A program made the position numbers and the translations under genes. Below are positions 55,381 through 64,000 of a stretch of DNA of 64,000 nucleotides, in pieces. This DNA is from Blasia pusilla (taxonomy: Eukaryota; Marchantiophyta; Marchantiopsida; Blasiales), in contig CM114272.1 of assembly GCA_050084515.1 (NCBI GenBank), positions 40,362,001-40,426,000 on the forward strand, in the 5' to 3' direction. The first letter of the stretch is position 1. Each line of letters opens with the position of its first letter. The notes beneath the pieces were generated by a model that saw only the letters and a program-made list of their open reading frames with translations, had not been told where the DNA came from and did not search any database.

Positions 55381-56000
55381 CTTATGTCCATGTCCGTAGA
55401 CTTATGTCCATCTCGAGGATCTACATGTCTGTGCAAGCCTTGGTGCGGGCTCCATGAGCCCGTAGCCCCAAGGTCTGTGCTAACCGAGCATTCCACCCTT
55501 GCTTGGCCAATGTGCATCATGCCCGACGCCCATTTTTTGGTCGAGCCCGCGTTGCGGAAAACTTGGGCCCGCGTTGCGTCCTCTGATTTGTCACGTCGGG
55601 CCTCAGCCCACGTCTAGTTCACATCCGAGCCCACATGCGAGCCCCGGCTTGTTGTAGCCCACGCGGGCCTTGCTCAATTGGGTGGCGCCATGGGGCATCG
55701 GCCGTCATAGCCCACATGGTTGCCCGCCCACCATCGCCCCCACCGTAGCCCGCCGTCAAAGGCCCAATCGTTGAAGCTCACGTGGTGCCCGTATGGAGCT
55801 CGCGTCCCGCGAACCCCATGCAGACATGTGGCGGCCTGTGAGTGGCTGGGGCCAAGTTTGAACTTGGCCCTACTCCCCTCCCCTTCCCCCTCCCTTTCCC
55901 TTTTGGGTAAAACCCATAAGGGAAGGGCATAGAAGGGGCCCCAAAAATGTACATCTAGAGGGGGGGGTTTAGGGGTTAATTACCTAATTATCCCTTATTT
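55381..56000. repeat. GC-rich block, possibly an LTR or promoter island
   Basis: About 600 bp with many GCCC/GGGC words, sharply richer in GC than both flanks. It ends in C- and G-runs and then AT-rich DNA. It contains tandem variants of GTCCGTGTCC / CTTATGTCCATGTCC at 55365-55412. No matching copy is in the window, so whether it is an LTR cannot be decided. Confidence 0.4.
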
Positions 56001-56550
56001 CCCCTATTTTCCCAATTTTTTTGTGATATTTTGGATTAGGCTCCAAATTTTTATGGTGTCTTGATAGTTGAGGGCTTTCAAGGTTACTAGGAATTTTGGA
56101 GAAATCCCTTATGTGCCTTTTGGGGGTACTTGGATTTTATTTGGGACCAACTTGGATAATTGCACTCCTTGTTGCATCCTAAAGAAACTCCAATTGACTC
56201 CACATTAGATGAGTGTGGAAATATCTTGTTTCACTAAACTTGTTTGGTGATTTTGAGATTTCCGATTCATAGACGTGAGTGTTTAGATTTGTTTTCATTG
56301 GTTCTCCTTAGCACATCGAGGATGTGGAGGTGATCAAGGAACCTTATCTAAAAACGCCCATATCTACCTATTCCCTTTGAGTGCCCAACCCTAAACTTAG
56401 ACCGTTGTTCCATCATTCAGGCGCCTGTACATTTTGAGCCATTGTTTTAGCATCTCGCGTCATTATCTTTTCGTTATTTTCTTATCTCAACGCGTAAATT
56501 TCTTTCCCTAGTATTTTAAAAAGATTTTATAATCTTCTTCATCCGAGGGA

Positions 56551-57888
56551 AATGTCTAGTGGAGCTGGATCATTGAGAGCGGGAGAGAAGTAAAACGAGT
56601 CCAACCTTGGTGCCAAGAGGAAAAGAGAAAATTTGAGGAATGATTTCAACATGGACATAAGAGAGGCATGGTTAGATTGGTTTTTCCATCTTTCTTTAGA
56701 TAAGAGACGATCCTATATTTTGAGGGGTATGGATGGTTTCTATGACTACACCTTGGAATTGCAAAGATTGTCCAATAGAGTGGCAAAGGTATTTGACTGG
56801 GAAGTGGATGCCACGAAGGCTTATAGGTTAACTAGATTTTGTTCCCAACAAGGTGTTAACTTGGAGAGATCGTATGTCGATCTCAAAACATATAAGGATG
56901 AGAAGTACAATGCTGCAAAGTCGGCTCTCCTAGAAAGATTTTTTGTAGAGTTAAGAAGTGCTCAACGTCTTTTCAAGGGATGTAGTACTTCTCTAGGGCT
57001 GACATTGACAGTTCTATGTGCAATAACATTGATTTTTTATAAGAATGTAGTAGTAGGACATGATCCAAGCCATATTGTGGGATGTGGTTTACACAAAATT
57101 GTGTATGATTGTAAAATAAACGGAACCCATGGCTTTAGGGAAGAAATGTACTATTGCATGAAGGTGTATAAGGAATCATCTCCATTAGGTTCTAGAAAAT
57201 TGATGATGCGTGAGGAGTTATTTGCGAGTATTTTACATTGCGGTGTTGCTTGCATGGTGGGAAGGTTGATCGAGGATCCATCGCGTGCCATTCTCCATAT
57301 TGGAATGGTGGGCACCTTGAAGATTGGCTACAAGCATACCATAACTTGAAGAATGGCGGGGATAATCTAGGAGAGTTGGAAAAAATGAGATGTCTCGCAA
57401 TAGCATCAAATATCTTCCAGCTTATGGTTGCCCTTCTTAGCACCATAGAGACTGTCCACAAGCATGGGATTTTTCATACTGACCTCCATGCTAGAAATAT
57501 GTTCATCCATTTTGGATCCAACTCTAACCCATACATCGGTGTAGGAGATTGGGGAAATGCCATGTGGATTGATGAAATCTTAAAGTCACCTCATAGATGG
57601 TGGCAACATGAACAAAAAAATCATGTTGGGCATATAGCACTGGAGTTGACAGTAGGGCCTCAGAATATCCCTTCTAGCAAGGCCACTGAAATCTATGCCC
57701 TAGGAATGATTGTGAAGAATTTGAACAATGTGACATACAACCTCTCTATCGAAAATGCCCAAGCAAACATGAGATTTACTTATTTGGAAAGGATTCAAAA
57801 GTGGGCATTAGCTCCAAATCCCTCTGATCGCAAAAGCTTAGAGTTTCTTATTGCGTATATCAGAGCAATGAGAAAGTATTGGGTGTAG
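56551..57888 (+). pseudogene. protein-kinase-like gene with a membrane segment
   Basis: The frame starts at ATG 56551, has one TAA at codon 14, and runs to about 57270, where a frameshift moves it to a second frame ending at 57888 (about 445 codons). The N-terminal 145 residues are helical and unrecognised (REAWLDWFFHLSLDKRR), then a hydrophobic LGLTLTVLCAITLIFY segment. The kinase-like fold follows: beta-3 Lys in YCMKVYK (57161), alpha-C Glu in MMREELFASIL, hinge YWNGGHLEDWL, catalytic loop HTDLHARN (57475-57498, Asp at 57481), DWG in place of DFG (Asp at 57547), TEIYALGMIV, and a NPSDRKS C-lobe end. Lys, Asp, Asn and the metal-binding Asp are all present, so the ancestor could have been active. 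Family unknown; it stands apart from any element protein here. Confidence 0.7.
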
Positions 57889-58126
57889 ACGATGTAGATT
57901 CAGGATTAAGGCCAGTAACAATGGTAGTATGATTGTAAATCCATTTGAGGATTGGATATTTTTCATGAGAAATGGAAGACTTGCTTCAAAAAGATGAATG
58001 TGTTACTATGAATTTATGTAAATGATGAAGCTCGATTGACGTATGGATATATCGTGTGTCATCGTATCACTATTTTTGGAATCATTTCTAAATCACCTTT
58101 CTTTTTGTATTTTGGTAAAAGACAAG

Positions 58127-58590
58127 ATGGAGTTCCCACCTCATGAAGACCGTATCCCTCACGACAATGAGAACAACGGAAGAGGGGGAGAACTCCTCGA
58201 TACACCGACACCAGAGATCCTTGCGAAGGTAAAGAAGAAGACGGTCTCGCAATTTGTCACGGAAGATGAATTGAAGGCGCACTTGGAAAGCACCACTGAC
58301 CCACAAGTTTTCAAAGAAGAGTTCAAGAAATCACGGCTGAAGTGGCCGGATCGTGCGATTGGAAAATTTGCAAGGAAAGTGGAAGAAAATGAGTGGACAA
58401 AGGATTAGGCTTTATTCAATGGCATCCAAAAGTACGAAGACCTCTCCAAGAGGAAGAGGAAGTTAGTGAGCAAGGTATTTGTTCAGCTTAAAGTTACGGA
58501 GTTGATGAAGGATGTGGAGGTTTGGTATAGCGATGTGGATGAGATGTCTTCAAGAAGAGATAAGAGACCAAGAGAAGAGATAATATAACC
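58127..58590 (+). pseudogene. hypothetical acidic/basic helical protein
   Basis: From ATG 58127 the frame reads MEFPPHEDRIPHDNENN, then EILAKVKKKTVSQFVTEDE and FKEEFKKSRLKWPDRAIGK, a TAG at 58406, and 58 more coding-like codons (FNGIQKYEDLSKRKRKLVSK) to TAA. About 150 codons of charged helical protein; no domain recognised. It sits 240 bp after the kinase-like gene in the same direction and before the RING gene, suggesting a linked cluster or one spliced gene. Confidence 0.5.
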
Positions 58591-59816
58591 CCAACGCCAC
58601 ACTTTAAACAAGCAAGAGTGGAAGCTTCATCACCGCGAGCAACATCACGCCATTATCAACAAGGTGGATGGTCAAGTAGCCTTAGAGCGATACTATCTTC
58701 CTTGTATAGTCAAAGAAGAAATCTTGGTGTTGAAGATAATATACAAGACAAGAGTGGAGATGAAGGGTAAGTTCAGATGGGGGCGAAGGATAGATGAGAT
58801 GGTTTGAATGACCTCTATGTAGGGCATACTACAAGCTTTGATGATCCCGGGGAGAGTTCTGATTGCCGTGTACATAGCAGTGCTCTTCCCTGAACCTTTT
58901 GTGGGGAGAGTGCTCCAGTTAATAGTGAGGTTATGTCTCGTCTATCACAGTTGGAGAGTTTAATAACAAATTCCCAATGCAATGTTGATTTAGCCGCGGA
59001 ATACAACGTTTGGAAGGGGAAGTATGAACACCTATCTAAGGAGCACATCAAATTGAAGACAGAGATGAAGAGTCTTTCAAACGAATCTATTGCCAGAGAT
59101 GATCTCCATGGGAGGCAAAGACCTGTAATGGTTGACCACACACAGCAGTGGAGGAGAGCATACAAAAACATCATGGCAAGACGACAGCAAGAGATGGATG
59201 AACTGTTGCGATGGAGAGCAAGGGGTAATATGGGAGAACTCACCCCCAAGACAACTCTACTTGAGGGTCGTCTCGTGAAGGAGGTTGATATGATCTTATT
59301 TCAACCTATCAAGCAGTTGTGGCCTCTAGCTCTATGCGCAGCATGGGACAATGTCGTAGATACAAACGTTGCAAACTATGCCTCTATGATGTTGGCACCA
59401 ATACCTTTTAATCTGAGCACACAACTGCAAGATCTTCCAGATTGGATGAAGGCAATTGCAGTAAGTGAAGGAGGGGCCCTCACCCAAACAACTAGCCCAA
59501 ATGCATGATCTGCTTTAACCCCATTCTTGGAGAAGGTTGCTACTTGACATGCACATGTAAAGCTTGTTATTGGCATCCATATTGTCTTCAAAAGGCCATG
59601 CTACTATCTCACAAGTGTCCAACTTGTAGACAAGCTTGGTCAGAAAGACTCTACCACCTTTTCGGCATATCTTTCCGCGCTCTTGATGGCAATACACCAC
59701 CCACATATCGCAAGCAAACCCAAGAGCAAGAAAATTTCACTTTCAATGTGGGACATCGAAGCCCCCGATCAAACTATAACCCCAAAGTGAACAAAGATGA
59801 GGTGGTTCAAGCATAA
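58590..59816 (+). pseudogene. coiled-coil protein with C-terminal C4HC3 RING-like finger
   Basis: A frame running from roughly 58600, with stops near 58759, 58789 and 58900, becomes clean at 58933. It encodes a coiled-coil stretch (YNVWKGKYEHLSKEHIKLK, RRAYKNIMARRQQEMDELL), then LFQPIKQLWPLALCAAWDN. A one-base indel near 59495 shifts into the finger: KCMICFN, GCYLTCTCKACYWHPYC, CPTCRQAW. Ligand spacing CX2CX12CX1CX5HX2CX10CX2C resembles RING-CH/PHD-like cross-brace fingers. RING proteins are usually E3 ubiquitin ligases. The tail after the finger is polar and ends at TAA 59814. Probably one gene, with about four lesions. Confidence 0.6.
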
Positions 59817-59819
59817 ATC

Positions 59820-60650
59820 CCTCGGCAGCAGACGATTGATCAGGAAATGCGAGCGTGGCTGGTCCGCTTCATTGACATGTAAGATCGAGGAGACCTCATC
59901 TATGGAAGATCCCTTGATCTCCAAGAGCCCAAAAAAAAATTAGCTCTTCATTTCGATCCTTTTTTATTTTTTAAATTTAATATATTTTTCCACCATGTAG
60001 GAAAAAACCTAGATTTGTAATTTCAGGTTAATTTTGGAAGGGAAATTGCATATTACTTTAGAAATATGTCATTTAATGTGTTTTTCAAGCTTTGATTGTA
60101 GGGATTTTCTTAAGAATATTTTGAGACAAACTTGGGATCAAAATGATTTTTAACTAACTAAGAAACGTTGAAGACACCTATCAAATTTGTCCATAAATTT
60201 ATGATTGTTTTTACGTTTATCCTATACCGAGCAAGAATGGGTAAGGTCTTGATAATAATCAATTAATTTTAATTAACTCATATTCAAACATCTTCCGACG
60301 AAATCTTCTAGTGTTATTTTCATTTGTTTAATCTTTCCTCATTTGAGAATTTAAAATTATTTTTTGTAGGTTTATGCAAACAAAATTTAAATTTTAGTTT
60401 TGAGGGGAAATAAAATTTTCTTTTGGGAAAACATGAAAAGGATACTAATAGGAGAAGAATTATTCTTTGAAATAAAGGAAGACATTTTATTTCTAGAAGA
60501 TTTTTAACTTTCAAGGTAGATTGGAGAAGGAATAAATTTGGTTCGAATTTCATGGAAGGGTGAATTTACTTACAGGACTAAGATATCATTTATATTAAAT
60601 TGAGGAGTGTAATTACTTACAAGAGTGAAATTTAATAACTCTTATAAGAT
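59820..60650. other. AT-rich DNA, no gene recognised
   Basis: The A/T-run-rich region follows the RING gene and precedes the satellite. No coding frame of interest. Confidence 0.5.
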
Positions 60651-62121
60651 TTTATAGAATAGTGCACATGGTTCCCAAGTTGCATCTATCACTCTTGCAA
60701 AGTCTCAACCAAAATGAAGTTGTGACCACAATCTAAAAAAATGACCTTTTTGGACCTGAAGCAATAAACCTTGAATGAAAAAAAGGTTTTTTAATTTTCA
60801 TCTTGTCCAACATCTTGAGCTAAAATTTGGCCTACATGGTCCCCAAGATGCATCTAGCACTCTTGCCAAGTTTCAAGCAAAATGGAGTTGTGACCAAAAC
60901 CTGAAAAATTAATAAGTCCTTTTACGATCCGAGCCATCAAACCTTGAATGAAAAGAAGGTTTTTAAAATTTTCATCTTGTCCAACTTTCCCATCTTCAGC
61001 TAAAATTTGGCCCACATAGTCTCCAAGGTGCATCTAGCATTCTTGCCAAATTTCAAGCAAAATGGAGTTGTGGGAAAAACCTCAAAATTTGGTAACTTCT
61101 TTTTGGACCCGAACCCTTAAACCTTCAATGAAAAGAAGGTCTTTTTACTTTTCCCATATTGATGTGAAATTTTGCGCACATGGTCTCCAAGATGTATCTA
61201 GCACTCAAACAAAGTTTCAAGAAAAATGGAGTTGGGACCACAAGCTAAAAAATTGGTAAGCCCTTGTTGGACGCGAACCATCAATTTGTGAATGAAAATA
61301 GGGTTTTTTAATTTTTCAGCTTGTCCAACTTTCCCATCTTGAACTGAAATTTGGCACACATTGTCCCAGATCATCAGACCTTCAATCAAAATATTAGGAC
61401 TCGGATCATCAGACCTTCAATCAAAATATTTTTTAAATTTTTTCATCTTGTCCAACTTTGCCACATTGAGCTGAAATTTGGCCCAAATGATCCCCAAGGT
61501 ACATGTTCCACTCTTGCCAAGTTTCAAGCACAATGGAGTAGTGAGAAAAATCTCAAAAATCCTTTTTGGACCAAAACCATTAAACCTTGAATGAAAAGAA
61601 GGTCTTTTCGTTTTTCATCTTGTCCAAATTTCCCATCTTGAGCTGAAATTTGGCCCACATGGTCGCAAAGCTGCATGTTCCACTCTTGCTAAGTTTCAAG
61701 CACAATGGAATTGTGAGAAAAACTTCAAAAATCAATAACTCCTTTTTGGACCCCAACCTTTAAACCTTGCATGAAAAGAAGGCCTTTTCATTTTTCTTCT
61801 TGTCCAACTTTTCCATCTGGAACTGAAATTTGGTCCACATGGTCTCAAAGATGCATCTAGCATTCTTGCCATGTTTCAAGAAAAATGGAGTTGGGACATC
61901 AAGCTCAAAAATTGGTAAATCCTTTTTGGACTTGAACCATCAAACTTTCAATCAAAATAACATTTTAAAATTTTTTCATCTTCTCCAACTTTGCCATCTT
62001 GAGCTGAAATTTGGCTCACATGGTCCCCAAGGGGCATGTTCGAGTCTTGATAAGTTTCCAGAAAAATGGAGTTGTGAGCAAAACCTCAAAAATTAATAAC
62101 TCTTTTTTGGACCCGAACCAT
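60650..62121. repeat. satellite array, period about 175 bp
   Basis: About eight units begin with an ACATGGTCCCCAAG-like box at 60663, 60832, 61011, 61174, 61351, 61480, 61649, 61831 and 62013. Spacings are 163-182 bp with one short unit. Each has TCTTGCCAAGTTTCAAGC, AATGGAGTTGTG, a CTTTTTGGACC box, a CATCAAACCTT box and CATCTTGTCCAACTTT. Units differ by 10-25 percent by eye, so it is an old array. It stops where the second CACTA end starts. Confidence 0.93.
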
Positions 62122-62420
62122 CACTAGAAGAAAATAATGGTTTTTATGACTAGTACTAGAATGAGTGAGGTTCTTCATGACTCAAACATATGACTAGGAT
62201 TTTTGCTAGTCGGATAGCAGTCATATCACCCCATGTAGTTGTAGTCATATAGATTTATGACTAAGTCATAGAGAAATCTTAGGATATGGCATAGTCATAT
62301 TTGAAATGACTTAGTAACTAGTCGGTCTTGTGTGCAGTCATACTAAAAATTTACAAGACTCAATTGTCATTGAATGAAAAATGACTAAACATATGAAGTC
62401 ATAAATTAAGTAGAAATAAG
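62122..62420 (+). mobile_element. second CACTA transposon left end
   Basis: CACTAGAAGAAAATAATGG at 62122 begins a terminal region dense in ATGACTAG, GTCATA and ACTAGTC motifs to about 62405. It has the same direction as the end at 51456, so it is a separate element end and not the partner terminus. The interior is lost; LINE sequence appears at about 62640. Confidence 0.8.
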
Positions 62421-62639
62421 GTACACAAGAACTTAAATGAGAAAAAAGGAGAAAAATGGGGCTTCCAAAATTTCATTAACCTACGGTGCATATGACATCG
62501 CGTGCTCATAGCGCGCGAGCAAAGAAGGGTCTAGCTACCGAGTGGGGGGGAAATGAGAAAGGAAGTATGAGCAAGACGAGCCGGACCTGGTACGAGGGTC
62601 ATGCAATCTAGGGCGTAAGAGACGTGTAAGCCTGCACAT

Positions 62640-62830
62640 GAAGAGGTTCCATGTTGCAAGCAGCCACACCTACGCCAAAAGCATGCCCGCCGACCCCCAA
62701 CCCACTTAGTGACAGGTCTCCATTTGGGTATCTGGAACTTTTGTGGACTGACCCATGCAATGAAGCACTTGGAGGTTGCTGAAGTTTTGCTGAAAAATCA
62801 TATATATATATGCGGTGGTCAAGAAATTTA
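62640..62830 (+). mobile_element. LINE endonuclease start fragment
   Basis: The plus strand reads TGLHLGIWNFCGLTHAMKHL followed by EVAEVLLKNHI, closely matching the ORF2 start of the minus-strand LINE (TGLRLDTWNFCGLTHPMKQL, 19885-19830). The upstream CATGTTGCAAGCAGCCACAC is also shared. About 190 bp only, ending in a TA run and a stop. Confidence 0.85.
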
Positions 62831-62839
62831 ATGTGTAAG

Positions 62840-63640
62840 AGTTTCAATTTTACAATCGTTTACTGAGTTCAATCCCCAAGAGGATCATTGTTTGATGAAA
62901 AGAGAGTTCCAATTTACAATTATGTTGTAATAGTTGTGTTTAGGTGTGAATAATTTAAATTCAATGTCTTATAAATATCTTCGGATCTTTCTTAGTACCA
63001 AAGTTCCTTTTCTCAATTCTCTCTAGTGGAGTTGATAGCACGCTAAGGTAGATTTCCTCTTGATATCAAGAAACCTCACAGAGACCTCAACATGAAAGCT
63101 CGCTTCTCCTACTTTCGGAACTCAATCCGTATCAGCAGACTACTCTCTATCAAACAGATTTCCTACAACTCCATATTAATTATTCCATTGATGAGAAAGG
63201 TTCATATGATTCCCTCTTCACTATGCAGACCCAAAAAGAATACTTAGACATAAGCATCGTACATCAGAATGAAGGAATGAGTGCTTTACTACTCCATCAA
63301 GAACGAGAAAGCTTCAAAAGTGTATACAAGCTCGAGAGGGTACTACTCTCTTGCTCGGACCATTCCTACAGCATGAGGACTTCGTAAGAGAATGATGATG
63401 ATAGCTACTTTCATGTTTCTTAAATACTCTATGAAGTATGAGTGTTCCAAAGATTCGAAGCGTTTTTTATGAAGCTGGTGTCTCTTCAACATTTGTAACT
63501 ACCTAGATCTATGGTGCTCTTTTCTTTTCCTAAGATCCCCATGAATCCGTAGAACAAAACTGTCTTAACTACTTATCTGATACAAAGAGTTGCGCCTTTT
63601 CCTATTCTAACTGTTCTAACTATGTGTCGCTTGAAATCAC
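62840..63640. other. no recognisable gene
   Basis: Mixed composition; short frames without motif. Confidence 0.4.
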
Positions 63641-63990
63641 TGTTAATCTTAGCTTCGCTTCGCTGCTAAGTCTGGACCTCTTTTGCTTCGTTTGAGGACG
63701 AAGCTCTTTCTCCTAATCTGAAGACGAAGCGCTCCATTCTTTGTTCTTGTTCTAGGGGCTTCGTTCTTCGTGCTTCGTGCTTCGTTCAAGAGCAAAGTAC
63801 TTCTTTCTCTTCTTCTTCTTCTTCTTCATGCTTCGTTTAGGAGCAAAGTACTTCATAGACAAGTTCTTAACAGAGCTTCGTTGTCTTTTCGAAGCTTCTT
63901 GCTAGGTCTTTAGACTTCGTTATTTTATTCTCCTCTCCTCTCGGGCAAATCCTTGATTTTCTATCCCTCTGCCTTGTCCTTGGAGCTTCG
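63640..63990. repeat. GCTTCGT/ACGAAGC word cluster
   Basis: CTTCG occurs about twenty times in 350 bp, often as GCTTCGT, with the reverse form ACGAAGC, and a (CTT)n run near 63815. A short degenerate repeat; it continues to the window edge. Confidence 0.8.
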
Positions 63991-64000
63991 TGATTCACTT

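Noticed and set aside
59455-59495. An intron starting at GTAAGT (59461) before the RING finger
   Set aside because: The interval to a usable acceptor is only about 30 bp, too short; a one-base indel explains the frame change more simply.
56551-59816. An endogenised giant-virus or sex-chromosome gene block
   Set aside because: Kinase and RING domains alone do not show origin; no viral hallmark gene or sex-linkage evidence is available from the window.
62122-62420. The right terminus of the CACTA element that starts at 51456
   Set aside because: It reads CACTA in the same direction, with its subterminal repeats to the right, so it is another left end.

Overview
The window looks like nuclear DNA of a streptophyte (plant-lineage) genome. 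It is made almost entirely of decayed, nested transposable elements. The evidence is plant-type Ty1/copia elements primed by initiator-Met tRNA, CACTA transposon ends with a Ptta/En/Spm-TNP1 type gene, an L1-type LINE, a tRNA-derived SINE-like head, several Ty3/gypsy families and long GA/CT microsatellites. No rRNA, tRNA, CRISPR array or bacterial-type operon was seen. I cannot name the species; a seed-free land plant or charophyte-grade genome is a guess.

The key element is a Ty3/gypsy family called B here, present as seven fragments (B1-B7). No copy is complete, but overlapping copies give one order: ~1.4-kb LTR, GC-rich leader, gag with CCHC knuckle, protease, DNA cytosine-5 methyltransferase, reverse transcriptase, RNase H, integrase, C-terminal PHD finger, PPT, LTR. 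The methyltransferase (29573-30652) reads in one frame for about 360 codons with motifs I, IV, VI, VIII, IX and X in DNMT3-like order. The PHD finger follows the integrase in four copies and keeps all eight zinc ligands in B5 (36847-36969). An element carrying both a chromatin reader-type finger and a DNA methyltransferase is the most interesting thing here.

Layout: 1-2800 gypsy A (gag, knuckles, protease, RT start); 2801-3958 copia C1; 3959-7668 B1 (minus) head-to-head with B2 (plus, 7669-13350); 14109-15280 another gypsy gag; 15281-17701 B3; 17702-18413 copia C2; 18414-20540 LINE; 20800-20880 SINE-like; 22190-22980 gypsy integrase end and PPT; 24365-25490 unknown decayed frame and tandem duplication; 25990-29541 copia C3; 29542-31124 B4 (methyltransferase); 31125-35668 copia C4/C5 sharing one LTR; 35669-37295 B5 (integrase-PHD, probably the other half of B4); 37296-45640 mostly featureless with a (GA)96 tract, B7, a decayed small secreted peptide and a coding-like relic; 45640-51455 B6; 51456-55100 CACTA element; 56551-59816 a decayed kinase-like and coiled-coil/RING locus; 60650-62121 a ~175-bp satellite; 62122 onward a second CACTA end and a LINE fragment.

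A second theme is mechanical. Many junctions between element pieces carry perfect or near-perfect inverted duplications of adjacent sequence (14371-14418, 26618-26669, 26686-27076, 35158-35216, 35339-35377, 49799-49843, and the B1/B2 head-to-head joint). This suggests a fold-back templating process in how these elements rearrange. All coding sequences in elements are fragments or carry stops and frameshifts, so nothing here is expected to be mobile.
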